DNA of 64,000 nucleotides from Rhabdophis nuchalis (taxonomy: Eukaryota; Chordata; Lepidosauria; Squamata; Natricidae), in NCBI GenBank assembly GCA_039707465.1, contig CM077648.1, positions 70,575,619 through 70,639,618 of the forward strand, given 5' to 3'. Below the pieces are notes generated by a model. It ran no database searches. It was not told the origin of the DNA and saw nothing but the letters and a program-made list of their open reading frames with translations. Shown in pieces: positions 42,716 to 53,204 of the stretch (positions are counted from its first letter, which is position 1; each line of letters begins with the position of its first letter). Position numbers and translations under genes: made by a program.

Positions 42716-42959
42716 ATGATATTCAATGTCTGGTTGTGTTTTTAAGTATGAACTATTTCAGGCAAAAGTACGCTTAAATAATTGTAGTCAAAGGAGAATT
42801 GTGGTACACTGGTAGTAAGTTATATAAAGATTATTGATTTAAAATAAATAACCTAATATGAACTATAAGTAATGACTGTGGAAGAAATGCACAAAAGGTA
42901 TCTGTAACGAATTGACACGCTTTCTACAAGATGTAATTAAGGATGATTCTTTTTTTGTG

Positions 42960-43977
42960 TTTTTCTTAGGTTAAAATTAAAAAAATGGTGAAAGGAGAAC
43001 TCTACCAAATGTATTTTTTTGAAATGGTCCAAGAAGTAAATCTAAATCTTCCTTGGAGAGGAATCAACCCACAGAAGAGTCAATACACATTCTTTTCAAA
43101 CCCCCATAATTCATGGTTCAGGATTGACATGGTATGGGTGGACCCAGAAATGGAGAAGGATGTAGAGGAGGTAGAAATAACATTGAACATGTGGGCAGAC
43201 CATAGCCCATTAACAATCAAATGGAAAGGAGAAACAAAAAGGAAAAAGAGATGGATCATGAATCAGAGGGTTGTAAAAGAAAAGAACTATGTACAGTATG
43301 TGGAAAAAGAATTAGCGTTTTTTCTAAGGGAAAATTGGAATGAACAGACAACCATTCAAAACCTATGGCATACAACTAAAACCTATGTGTGAGGCATTAC
43401 GATAGCATATACAATAAGAAGAAACAAAGATAAAAAGAAACGATATACAGAGCTCCAGGAGAAACTGGGGAAATTAGAATATAAACTCCAGAAAGAACCT
43501 CAAAAGAAGCAAAAGAAGAGAAAGAAATAATTAAACATAGATTAAATTTAATTACACAAGAAGAAGTAGCTCAGAAAATTAGATCAAGTAGGCAAAATTA
43601 TTTTGAAAATGCCAATAAACCGGGGAGATGGCTAGCCTATAAACTAAAAAAAGAAAAAATAATAATACAGTAACTAGAGGATGAAGAAGGGTTGATAGAA
43701 GAAAAAAAAAGTATAGCAGTAAGATACTTTCAAACATTATACTGCTGAGATAAAATAGAAAAGGAGGATATTAAAAGATATCTTCAGAGGAGGAATCCAA
43801 CCTACTGGACACAACAAAAGAAACATTAAATGAGAGAATAACGAGGTTAGAATTAAAAAGGGCACTCCAAAAACCAAAAATTTTTACAAAACTCTGGACC
43901 CAGATGGAATTCCAGCAGAATTTTATAAAGAATTGCAAAAATCATTAGAGAACATATTATTAGAAATGTATATTGGA
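42960..43977 (+). pseudogene. L1 ORF2: end of endonuclease and start of RT, decayed
   Basis: Encodes the C-terminal part of the L1 endonuclease: QYTFFSNPHNSWFRIDMVWV then NMWADHSPLTIKWKG, including the SRID-like (FRID) and DHSP catalytic motifs. The linker follows, and in other frames the RT start (LDPDGIPAEFYKELQKSLEN). Stops and frameshifts occur from 43390 onward. The RT palm up to the FADD box is absent: the coding sequence jumps from AEFYKEL to FADN (45833) across the inserted copy D, with about 190 residues missing. Confidence 0.85.
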
Positions 43978-44339
43978 CTTCTTGTTCCTGTTCCTGGTGG
44001 CGACGGACGAGCCTTGGGGTTCGTCTGCCGTTTTGTTCTTTTTTCTGCCCCAAACGGGGTGGGGTGCCCCTTTTTTGGGGGGACCCTCCGTAGGACTGGC
44101 TTGCCTGGACTGGTTCTGCCCAGCGGCGGCTGGGGAACGGTCCTTGTCTTCGGTCTAGGTGGAAGAAGACATGCTGCGGGGGGCTTGGTTCCCTTCGCCA
44201 ACGGAGGACAGTAACAACTAATTGATTTGGAGAGAATGGAACGTTCGGGCCGGATGGCTTTGCCGGGGCTTTGAATGCGAGGTGGAGAGTAAGTGACTTT
44301 AACTTTGTTGCTGGCGGCTTTGATTTAGAGAAACATGGA

Positions 44340-44367
44340 GGGGGGTGTTTGTTTGCTAAACCCCCCC
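44340..44367 (+). promoter_or_regulatory. Conserved G6/C6 hairpin (copy D)
   Basis: GGGGGGTGTTTGTTTGCTAA then ACCCCCCC, 498 bp upstream of the ORF1 start. Confidence 0.6.
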
Positions 44368-44837
44368 TCGGATTTATAACAGCGACGCGCAGAAATGGCT
44401 CCTGGAATGCAGGGAGCGGATATTTTGCATCCGGACTTTTGCGGAACAAGTGAAAGTCTTTCGCAGCTTGTTTTCATACAATGTATCTAAGTCCGGCTTT
44501 ATTGAAACAATTTTCTTTGCTATTTTCTCCGGCTGGCTGCCAGAGTGGGTGGTGGAAGATGGCTGCCCTTTGTTCCTGAATGACTATTTTTTATGGAAAA
44601 TCACCAACATTCCTTTGTGACTTGGACTGCCTCCCTCTATTAACGGAGGATTTTCTGGATTAATTGATTCCTTCCCTGGAGTGCCTCTCTTTGTTTTAAT
44701 AATTGATAGTGGAAAGTGTTTTGCTCTCTGGACATTATAACTTTTTTACAACTTCTCTGAACTTTTCTCCCTGGATTTGCTCCAGCGGCCGCACCCAAAA
44801 AACGCCATCTTAGTGGCACTGACTTAAACAGCTCACC

Positions 44838-45692
44838 ATGGCTTCAAAAAAACAACCAGGAAATCCAGGATTGGAAGAAAGAATGACAGCTATGGAGACA
44901 GTGTTAAACTCCTTGGTGCTGGAAATCAGACAATTAAGAAAAGATCACTGCAGCTCTAAACTTGAACTTTTGGAGACACAGAAAAAATTAATGCAGAATA
45001 CACAGAAGACCGAGGAGTTGGAAGTGGGGCTGGCTGGGGCAAAGGGAGAACTTAAAAATATTAATACTGAAATTGGAGATTTGTCTGGTCATATGTCTAG
45101 GATGGATTTTGAGAGGATGTCATATTTTTTAAGATTTCAGAATATTTCTGAGGAATCTGGTGAATGCCTTCCTGATCTCATGAGTACAATTTTAGCAGAC
45201 TATTTACACAAACCTAAAGAGGAGATCAGGGGGGACATTGACCTAGTCTACAGAATAAATTCAGCATATGCCAGGATAAATGAAGTACCCAGAGAGATAC
45301 ATAGTAAATTTGTTAGAAGGTCGACTAGGGAGGGAATTTTGAAGGCTCAGAGGGAGGGTCCGTTAATTTACCAACAAAAGGAAATCGCTATCCTGAAGCA
45401 GATCCCAAAAAAGATTTGAGAGGTGAGGAGGAAGTATTCCTTCTTATCAAAAAAATTGTTTGAACACGGGATTTGGTTTAAGTGGACGATGCCAGAAGGG
45501 ATGTTGGTGTTCTGGGAAGGAGGAAGAGTAAGGATTAAAACAGTTGCTGAGGCGGAAGCCTTTCTTAAAAAACACACCTCTATCCTGGGGGAAGATCCGG
45601 GAGGGGCAGAGGGGGCCACGGCCCCGCCCACTGGGGGCCAGGAAGGAGAACAAGAAGACACAATTGCTAAGAGACTTAGATCTAAAAAATGA
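44838..45692 (+). pseudogene. L1 ORF1 protein, copy D (single in-frame stop)
   Basis: MASKKQPGNPGLEERMTAME head, then coiled coil (LEIRQLRKDHCSSKLELLET, KTEELEVGLAGAKGELKNIN). The RRM-like core follows (MDFERMSYFLRFQNI, LMSTILADYLHK, DIDLVYRINSAYARINEVPR), then the C-terminal domain (RRKYSFLSKKLFEHGIWFKW, MLVFWEGGRVRIKT), ending KRLRSKK. The only break is a TGA at 45417-45419, after KQIPKKI, where other copies have Arg (AGA or CGA). Apart from this stop the 284-codon frame is open. The head is shorter and diverges from copies B and E, so this is a subfamily. Confidence 0.85.
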
Positions 45693-45815
45693 CTTTTATT
45701 TTTATTTTTATTAATACAGCATAATTTTTTTCTGGATGTTTGTACAACACTGCCAGCATAGAATTTAGAATTTATTGTATGCATTTTTTTTCCACCTTGT
45801 AGTATTATTGAAAAA

Positions 45816-46640
45816 TGTATTACCAAGCCTTTGCAGACAATCTAGCATTTATCATAGAGGAACCCCTAGAAACTGGATTAAAACTATTACAAGATATAGA
45901 CCAATTCGGTAAAGTGGCAGGGCTTAAAATAAATAAAGAGAAAACTAAAATATTAACTAAGAATCTAAGCAAAAGACAAAATGAAGAACTGGAGAAGAAA
46001 CTGGGAATTTTGAGGGCCAAGAAAATTAAATATTTGGGAATATGGTTATCGGCAAAATGTATTATGATAAAAGAAGATAACTACAACAAATTGCTATGAC
46101 CGATACAAAAAGATTTGGATAATTGGACTAAACTACAGATATCACTAATTGGCAGAATCTCAACAATTAAAATGAATGTACTACCCAAACTGCTTTATCT
46201 TTTTCAAACAATACTGATTAAATTAGGGAATTTTTTTTCCGAACAACTAAATAAAATGGTATCCAAATGTATCTGGTCAGGGGAAAAACTGCGTATTAAA
46301 TACAAACTTCTACAAGATAGTAGAAACAAAGGGGGCTTTGGCCTTCCAGATCGGGAGCTTTATTATCAGGCGGCAGCCCTAACATGGCTAAAGGACTAGA
46401 TTCAACCTAAAAATAAAAGAATCCTTATGCTAGAAGGCCACGATCTCCAACTAGGCTGGCACGGCTTCCTATGGGAGGGAAAGAATAAATCTCATTCCTA
46501 CTTCCAGAGACATATAGTAAGGGATGCCCTGTTTAGGGTTTGGGGGGGGGGGGGGAACAAAAAACCACTACCTGAAAATCCCAATCTGATTATCAACGAT
46601 GGAGGCAATGACACATCCAAATACAATAGATCTCAGTAAA
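45816..46640 (+). pseudogene. L1 ORF2: RT C-terminal part, decayed
   Basis: YYQAFADNLAFIIEE contains the RT active site with FADN in place of FADD. VAGLKINKEKTKIL, KKIKYLGIWLS, then MDNWTKLQISLIGRISTIKM, LPKLLYLFQTI, CIWSGEKLRIKY and GGFGLPDRELYYQAAALTWL follow: the thumb and C-terminal region of L1 ORF2p. A stop separates the two frames near 46098. The loss of the second catalytic Asp and several stops make it inactive. Confidence 0.85.
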
Positions 46641-47156
46641 ATGGTAAGATATGCAGAGCTCTTAGTGTTCAATATAACCAATTTAATCTATTCACATTAT
46701 TGCTGTTGTATAAAAATGTTTCCAGGATCTTAAACCATGGTTTAAATTAAATTAAAATTAAATTAAAATTTTAATCAACCATTGAGAGTAAAAGGAGAAA
46801 AATCAAATGGGAAGCGTGCAATTATAGTTCATATTTTCACATGATTAACATACAAATGCTCAAGCATTTTTCCTAAATTATACTATGGGTTAAAGTATAA
46901 TCTGCATATAGTCTATCCCAAAAATATGTTTATTTTTTCTTTCCCCATTACAGCATGGTTAACATGCAGAACTTCACTTTTGTTTTCTTCTTCAGAATTA
47001 AAACACTCCATATGATCGGAAAAACATTTTATCACTTTGAAAAAGTAACCTAGAATAAAGCACAAGTATAGGGGCAGAAAAGTATGACATCTGTGTGTTT
47101 TAAAGTAATAGCTATGCTTTTTATTGCAATATTTTACTTTTGAACTAAGTTTTTAG
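46641..47156. other. Intronic sequence before PRICKLE1 exon
   Basis: AT-rich, unique. A pyrimidine-rich run (TTTTATTGCAATATTTTACTTTTG) ends in TTTTTAG at 47150-47156, a plausible splice acceptor for the exon that follows. Confidence 0.45.
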
Positions 47157-47342
47157 AGCTCTTAATTGATGATCTATATCTGAACATCTTGATACTGTCC
47201 CACTGACCTGCGTCTTTTTGAAATGGAGCCAAAAGTTAGCAATTGTACATCTGGCTTCCAACGAAGTTCAACATCAGATGATGATTCTGGGTGCGCCTTA
47301 GAAGAATATGTCTGGGTTCCTCCAGGTCTTAGACCAGAACAG
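47157..47342 (+). CDS. PRICKLE1: PRICKLE1 first coding exon (coding part 47223-47342)
   Basis: PRICKLE1 is a PET/LIM-domain cytoplasmic protein of the Wnt planar-cell-polarity pathway. Prickle proteins associate with Vangl and antagonise Dishevelled. This exon encodes 40 residues from [20 protein letters not shown] through [20 protein letters not shown], the conserved N-terminus leading into the PET domain, then a donor CAG|GTAAGG (47342/47343) in phase 0. In the mammalian protein four residues precede this Met. Here the equivalent codons read R-L-F-E, and an in-frame TGA lies 11 codons upstream, so translation must start at 47223 (context GAAATGG). The 5' limit at 47157 is inferred from the acceptor-like [15 protein letters not shown] and ALEEYVW fit PRICKLE1 better than PRICKLE2. 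Confidence 0.93.
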
Positions 47343-47882
47343 GTAAGGACAAATATTAATCAGCTTATGTTTCAACTGTATATTCAGAAAGTAATTTTGC
47401 ACTTAGGTTACCTTGATCTTCATTTTTTTCATATAAATAGTGGCCAAAAAAAGCAATATCCTTAAAATCTGTTTTTATTATTTAGGCTTTCTATGGTAGC
47501 ATTGTCATGATTAAAAATGATAAGTAAACTTTGAAGTAAGCTAAGAAGAAAACACAATCTTCCCTAGCAACCAATAACCAGCTAAGCAGGGATTAACACC
47601 ATGCAAACAGTAAAGCAGAAAACAGTACCCTAATCAAAGAATTGTTATGGAGGAAACCATACCCCCATCAAAAGTGGGCAAACTATTGTATATAAACAGG
47701 GTGCAAACCCCATACTTAATTGGGTAATGAAACCAAACTCAGGACAAACCAAAATGTCAAGAGTGATTTGCTTCTTTGCTTTCAGCTTCACAACAAATGG
47801 GAAGCGTGTGGTTGGAATGTTGGGGAGGGAATGGAATAATGCTAAGACTCTATCTGTAGATTGTGAGACGCTGCCAGCCCAA
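47343..47882 (+). other. PRICKLE1 intron, proximal part
   Basis: Intron between the two coding exons starts here and ends at 56177. This first part has no recognised gene. The segment from 47500 to 47880 carries sequence that may belong to the 5' side of the Gypsy insertion (TATATAAACAGGG near 47690). Confidence 0.5.
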
Positions 47883-48137
47883 GGTCATACAATGCAGGTG
47901 CTTGAACTATCCAGACTGTTCCCATAATAAAAGAAGCGGATTTAAGTTGAACACAGTGAACTGAGGAGTGATTGCTAAAGAGAAAAGCAAGTTAAGTATG
48001 TGGGATTCTATATGGGAAAACCAGAGCTGGTTTCACTTCTGTGCCAATGTAGTGTATTCAATACATTTTTACTTTTGGGAAGCACAATATCCCAGGAGTT
48101 CTCTTTTTGGATTCTTCTAGCTGGATAGCTGATATTA
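47883..48137 (+). mobile_element. Gypsy 5' LTR
   Basis: Matches the 3' LTR halves at 52805-52837 and 54940-55126: GTGCTTGAACTATCCAGACT, GTTCCCATAATAAAAGAAG, TCAATACATTTTTACTTTTG and CCAGGAGTTCTCTTTTTGGA. It carries AATAAA. The outer edge is inferred from the homologue and is approximate. Confidence 0.7.
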
Positions 48138-48619
48138 AATCAGCTCTTTAAACTACTGCTTAACTGGAATCTTCCAGGAGAACTGCAATAACGAGATGTC
48201 AACAGCCGACAAGACAGATGGCAGGGCAAAGTTGGGAGAATCCCCCCTCCTGGAGGCACCAACAGTAGATTGGAAGCTAGCCAATCTGGGCACACTCTAA
48301 ACTGGAACTCAAAAAGTTGGAGCAGCCATCTATACATGGAGAAGAGGTGGTTTCAGAAGCTTTCTGCTCTAAGAAAAAGGAGCCATGGGCAGGCAGCGTG
48401 GGAAAGATAGCAGAGACAGAGTAACCACAGATCCCTCCAGGAGTTACATTGATCCGAGAAAGCAGGTGGAAAGGTGGGAGAGCTGCCAAGTGGGAAGAGC
48501 TAGCATATTTCCTGACACAGGTGTGGAATTATTTGAAGTGGTATGGAACAATGCATCCCGATGAGCCTTCCCATGTAAATGTTGTCACTGACTCTGGGAG
48601 GAGATGACACAGTGTGGCT

Positions 48620-49272
48620 TTGTGTCATTTCACAGTGAGGATGCACCAGAGCTGATGAACTTGAATGCTCTTATGCAAGAGATGTGGTACAGGTTTGAGG
48701 AGCCCTTGGAAACCCTGCAAGCAGAGGCCAGGATCCACTCCATTCTGCAAAGGAAGTGACCAGTCATGGAATACATTCCAGAATTTTCCAGCTTGGTGGC
48801 CCGCCTGAAGGGATGGCCTGAGCCCCTACTGGTCTACCAATTCCAGGATGGTCTGAACCAAGAACTGTACCACAACTGCTTGCCCCAAGGGGTACCTAAT
48901 GAGCTTTGGGCATAGTACCAACTGGCCACCAACATGGAGCTAGACCTGATGGAGAACCAGCAGCATGCTGTGCATGAGTGTCACCCCCACTGGACAACCA
49001 GTGGGAGTGTTCCACAATCCTTGGGGAAAAAGGAAGTGCTCCCCAGATCCCCAAAAAGAAGCCCTGCTATCTTGGGAGCCTGTTCCCAGTGCAGGAAGAA
49101 AGGCCACCGAGAGGCTGACTGCCCCACCCCACATCCAGCATCTGTGTTGCGAGCCTTGGCTCACAACACAGATGAAGAAGAAGCCTCTGGCAACGCCGAA
49201 GGAAAAGATGTGGGTAGCACAGCAGTAGAGGTCTCTCCACAGTCCAGCAAAGGAGGGAACTCTGACCCCTGA
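48620..49272 (+). pseudogene. Gypsy gag with CCHC zinc knuckle
   Basis: One plus-strand frame encodes a capsid-type gag: LMNLNALMQEMWYRFEEPLE, YIPEFSSLVARLKGWPEPLL, FQDGLNQELYHNCLPQGVPN. A classical zinc knuckle follows, CSQCRKKGHREADC (CX2CX4HX4C), at about 49082-49123. Two in-frame stops (about 48757 and 48912) break the frame. The architecture resembles the sushi/Mart-related Gypsy gag from which vertebrate RTL/PEG10 genes derive. No sign of domestication. Confidence 0.8.
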
Positions 49273-49660
49273 CAAACCAGGCATGGTCTTCTACGACAGC
49301 AAAGAGGAAGTCAACCTAATGGTAAGTGACACCGTCATTCCAATAACTACCAGAGTGGAGATACTGGTGCCCTGCTCGAGAGGGCACCACCATGGCCCTA
49401 TTAGATTCAGGTTGCATTCGGTGCGTAATCAGCTTGCCAACAATGGATAAGTTGGGGCTCAAGAAACTGAGGTGACCCATGGGATTTTGGGGAGAGGAGT
49501 GCCAGCGACCTACCTGACAGAGCCAGTGAGCTTAAGGCCTGGGAACCACATGGAGACTATCCACATCTTTCGTGAGCTCTGGAATGACTGAGGCCATGAT
49601 TCTAGGGCTAGCCTGGATAAAGAAATGGAACTCAGCAGTGGGTTAAGAGAACAAGTGATG
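49273..49660 (+). pseudogene. Gypsy aspartic protease region
   Basis: ALLDSGCIRCVISLPTMD (about 49395-49448) contains the D-S-G active site of the retroelement protease in a frame shifted relative to gag. Stops follow soon after. RT and integrase are not found on this strand downstream, so most of pol is deleted. Confidence 0.7.
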
Positions 49661-50320
49661 CATGAGAAAGAACATGGCTAAGCAACAGGAGATAGGGACA
49701 GCACCAGTTGCCAGAGATGAGCTGGCGGTTGGGAAAGTGAAAGCAAGACCTGCAAACCATATTTTCTTTTTTGGATTTTAGGCCTGCCACACTTTCTACT
49801 GTGGGAAAAGTGGGAAGGGGAATTATATGGAGTTGGATGGTGTGTAGCCATAATAATATTCTTTCTCAGAAAGTCAAGGTTGCTTTTGTCCCTGCACCTG
49901 GGCGGATGTAGATGGGAGGAATCTGCCTTCGTGGCAGTGAAGGATTGGACCATGTGATGGACTTGTGAGTGTTGGGGAAGAGTCTTGAACTTTCAACTGG
50001 GTGGGAAAACCTGGAAACACTCAGATTCAGGTTTCCCAGATGTGCCAACATGACATCTCATAAAGTGGAACTTTGAGGAAACACAAGCCTTGGAGTTTTA
50101 TTTTGTTGGGGGTGGTGCCGCCATACTTGTTAGGGCAGCCCCCGATACCGCCGGGCTTGGCCCAGTCCCTGTTACTGGTGGGCTTGCCTTCAGTGCAGCC
50201 GATACTGCCATGCTCAGCCAAAGGGCAGCAGGGGAGGTGTGGATATGACGAGGTGATAGCTGGAGCACTCTCAAAGCTCTATACTTGCCTTTTCATGGCA
50301 ACAGCATTCCACCTTCGCGA
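49661..50320. other. No recognised feature
   Basis: Between Gypsy protease and the minisatellite; no domain is recognised. It may be diverged LTR or untranslated retroelement sequence. Confidence 0.3.
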
Positions 50321-50326
50321 GAGCGC

Positions 50327-50540
50327 CTCATGGCCTGCCCGATGCCAAGGCTTCCAGCTCAAGGCCTGTCCAACACCATGAGGCCCTTGGCTCATGGCCT
50401 GCTCGACACCTCATGGCTTCTAGCTCATGACCTGCCCGACACCTCATGGCTTCTGGCTCATGGCCTGCCTGACGCCTCATGACTTTTGGCTTATGGCCGG
50501 TCCAATGAGACCTTCAGCTCATGGCCTGCCATTTGCAGTC
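50327..50540. repeat. 33-bp minisatellite (about 6 units)
   Basis: Units such as CTCATGGCCTGCTCGACACC + TCATGGCTTCTAG repeat every 33 bp with 70-90% identity, keeping an 11-codon periodicity in one frame. Followed by a GAGA-rich run at 50583-50665. Confidence 0.85.
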
Positions 50541-50582
50541 TGTCTGGCAGCAAGCATTCTCGCCTCCAACGAGGTGCTTCAG

Positions 50583-50665
50583 AATCAGAGAGAGAGAAGA
50601 AGAGGGGGAGAGGGAGGGGGCAGAGAGATATACAAAGAGAGGGAGAGAGAGGGGGTGAGAGAGGT
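50583..50665. repeat. GAGA-rich purine tract
   Basis: (GA)n/(GGGA)n on the plus strand. Confidence 0.85.
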
Positions 50666-50734
50666 CACCGGTTGTGACTCCCTCCACTAGTCACAACTGC
50701 CAATGTGCAAAATCTGCCAGTACATGATTTATTG

Positions 50735-51430
50735 AGCTTTTTTACTCCTGGTAGGCCAACTATGGATAAATGCAAGAAAAGAAAAGTCAGAAAAAATAGA
50801 ACCTTTAATGGTGCATGGGCACAGTAATTTGCTTTCACTGCTGATGACATTGGTTTACCAGTATGTTTAATATGTGGTGAGAAAATGGCAAACAACAAAA
50901 AGTGGAATGTTGCAAGACATTTCTAGAATAAACACTCAGCCTTTGCTGAAAAATATCCGGAAGGAGATGAGAGGAAAAAAGCCATTTCAGAACTCATGTG
51001 AAAGGTTGACCTGAGCAAAAATCATTTGAAGAAGTGGATGAAGTCAGCAAATTGAACTACACATGCTAGTTTTGTGGCCACCCAGGAAATAGGCACGGGA
51101 AGCTGTTCACAGATTGAGAATATATGAAAGAATCTTTTCTTAAGATTTCAGAACATGTATTCTTGGGCTTAAAAAACAAGCAAACATGGGGGGAAGCCAT
51201 CTGTGAGGCTGTCTTGGATTATCTAAGAACCAAAGAAATAAAAACCACCCACCTGGTGTCAGTGTCTACTGATGGGGCACTGAATATGACAGGAGTGAAA
51301 AAGGGCTTTGTGGCTTTAGTGCAGAAGTCGCTGGGAAGGACGCTGCTGATATTTCACTGCATCCTGCACCAAGAGACATTGTGTGCCCAAACATTCCCTC
51401 TGGAATGAATAATGAATGCTATCATTCAGA
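50735..51430 (+). pseudogene. hAT transposase N-terminal half (BED finger, GTF2IRD2/ZBED-like)
   Basis: Plus strand, broken frames. CLICGEKMANNKKWNVARHF then KHSAFAEKYPEGDERK (about 50860-50970) is a BED-type C2H2 finger. LKNKQTWGEAICEAVLDYLR leads into VSVSTDGALNMTGVKKGFVA and LLIFHCILHQETLCAQ (51124-51408), the RNase H-like core with the first catalytic Asp (STDG). It is the family that includes the domesticated GTF2IRD2 and ZBED proteins. Several stops precede 51124, and the C-terminal half is absent. Confidence 0.8.
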
Positions 51431-51444
51431 TTGTCAATAGAATT

Positions 51445-51690
51445 GTCAGGTCTGCCTCTAACAATAACCAAGAAAGAATCCACTCAACTCCATTTGTAAG
51501 AATTAAGAGTACTTTTACTGGTTATGAAAAGATAGCAGCAAGGTAAAGCAAGGTCTGAGACCTGAGCGCGCGAAAACATACATATCAATATATGCGCAAC
51601 CAACCCTCTGTCCAATTAATTTTTGGGTTCCATTTCCGCAACCAGGGCAAGCCCAATATGAGGGGGTTATCCATTCCAGGTGCAACAATG
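51445..51690 (-). mobile_element. Gypsy LTR (reversed copy), probable
   Basis: TGTCAGGTCTGCC at 51445 could be the complement of an LTR end (..CTGACA). The stretch precedes the reversed Gypsy gag/pol remnant and contains no ORF. Low certainty. Confidence 0.35.
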
Positions 51691-51694
51691 AAAC

Positions 51695-52560
51695 TTAAGG
51701 TTTCCACATATCAATAGGTTCAGTTACAAACTGTGCGGGAGCCCCCCCTGCTATGGACCCATCTAGTTGGCAAAAGGCGATGGGTACTTTTAAAGTCTGT
51801 TCCACTATGTTAGGGCTAATAATGCAACGTGTGCATCCCGAGTCCAAAAGAGCTAATAGTTTTGATTCAGCACCAGTAGAGGGCACTTTAAGTTCTACTG
51901 GAATGGTCATGGAGCTGGAACGGGAACTTACCAGACGGTCGTCGTCATCGGAGTCGGTTTCACTTTCATCCACTGGGTAATCGGCTCCCTCCGCCTCCAT
52001 TCCTGAGGGACGGACTTCTATTGGCGCCACTCCCCTCATGGCGGCGTTTCTCCTTGTCCCAGGATGTTTATCAGTCTTCTTTCTCTCCCCTGGCGTCTGA
52101 GGTTGGGGGCTCGGCTTCATTCAGCAATTTGCAGCCCAGTGCCCCTCCTTCCCAAAACAGAAACATGCAGTGGACCGGGGCTTGCTTACAGACCAATTTT
52201 TTCCTTCTCTCGGGGTATCTCTGTGGAAGGGCTGGGGGGAGGGGTTTCTCCTTTTCGCTCTCTTCAAGGCATTTGTTTCTGGCTAGATCAATTTCAACAT
52301 CTGCTGCCAGCTCATACCAGCCCTAGAGAGTGCGGGGGTTCTGCCTGTTCACATAATTCTGAAATATTTCCCGACTCAACCCTTCCTTATAGCTGTCTAT
52401 CAGGGCTTCTTCAGACCATCCTCTCATATAAATCAACAATTCACTGAACTTTTGGGTGTATTCTTCGACTGGATTTTTCCCTTGTTGAAGGGTTTTCATT
52501 TCCGTATCTCTGGGCTAAGGCAAGTCAGGGACCGCTTCCATTTCTGGTCCACATAAAGAG
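51695..52560 (-). pseudogene. Gypsy gag end and protease (reversed copy)
   Basis: The minus strand encodes CFCFGKEGHWAANC, a zinc knuckle with one residue missing between the first two Cys. A TGA follows at once, and the same frame resumes at the next codon with MKPSPQPQTPG and runs 141 codons through an acidic ESETDSDDDD stretch. The protease active site KLLALLDSGCTRCIIS comes last. Upstream gag (52130-52560) is in broken frames. The single TGA at the gag/protease boundary may be decay or a readthrough site. This is a different Gypsy copy from the surrounding one but of related type. Confidence 0.75.
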
Positions 52561-52569
52561 AGAACAGCA

Positions 52570-52760
52570 CTATGAAATTTAAAGACATACTGGACTCTAG
52601 ACACCACCAAGGAAAGTTACAGTACCTTGTGCTGTGGAAAGACTGCCCAGCATTGGATGCCAAGTGGGTAGTGGCTAGGGATGACAGAATAATTAGTAAA
52701 GCAATTTCATTCCAAATACCCAGAACAACCAATGTGAGAGAAAATCTTGTACAATGATTA
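52570..52760 (+). pseudogene. Gypsy chromodomain fragment
   Basis: MKFKDILDSRHHQGKLQYLV then LWKDCPALDAKWVVARD is the chromodomain at the end of Gypsy pol. It is on the same strand as the gag at 48620, and 45 bp upstream of the 3' LTR. The WKDCP replaces the usual WKGYP. Confidence 0.75.
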
Positions 52761-53204
52761 ATTGTTCATGCTTATGTATTCCAGATGCATCTTTCTTTCA
52801 GGGGTGTCAGCATATCAAGAGTGCTTGAACTATCCAGGAGATCGTTTCCGGCTTTGGACGCGGACGGGCATGTTTTCTACACGTCCGCCGCTGTGTTTCC
52901 TTAGCGGGTGCCTTCGGGTGCAGGGGGGGACATGAAGAGTCCCCCCCGTAAGGGTGGCCTGCGGTGAGGCCCCCATCTCGACGGCGGTCAGGGGGGGCTG
53001 TTCCCGCTTCGCCCCAGGAGCCGAGGAACGGAGTGTGGGGGGAGTGCTTCCCTTTCGCTGAAGGAGCTGGAATCATGGAGGATTTTTTTTAACAAGCAGA
53101 AATGCCGGGGCTGAATGGCTGCACCAAGGCTCCGGATCAGAAGAAATAGTAATGTGACTGACTTATTTGAAATTTCTACATTCAACTTTTGAAAGAGAGA
53201 AATA

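Larger units (their letters stand above)
43978..45815 (+). mobile_element. ORF1-only L1 (HAL1-like), copy D
   Basis: Starts GACTTCTTGTTCCTG, as copy A starts GACTTCTTGTGCTTC. It carries the G6/C7 hairpin (44340-44367), ORF1 (44838-45692) and about 120 bp of 3' sequence. The conserved end with AATAAAA is not reached, so the 3' side seems deleted together with part of the surrounding L1 ORF2. The flanks share AAATGTAT (43967, 45812), a possible duplication remnant. Confidence 0.75.

Noticed and set aside
48620..49272. Domesticated gag-derived gene (RTL/PEG10-like)
   Set aside because: Two in-frame stops and a following broken protease show an ordinary decayed Gypsy copy.
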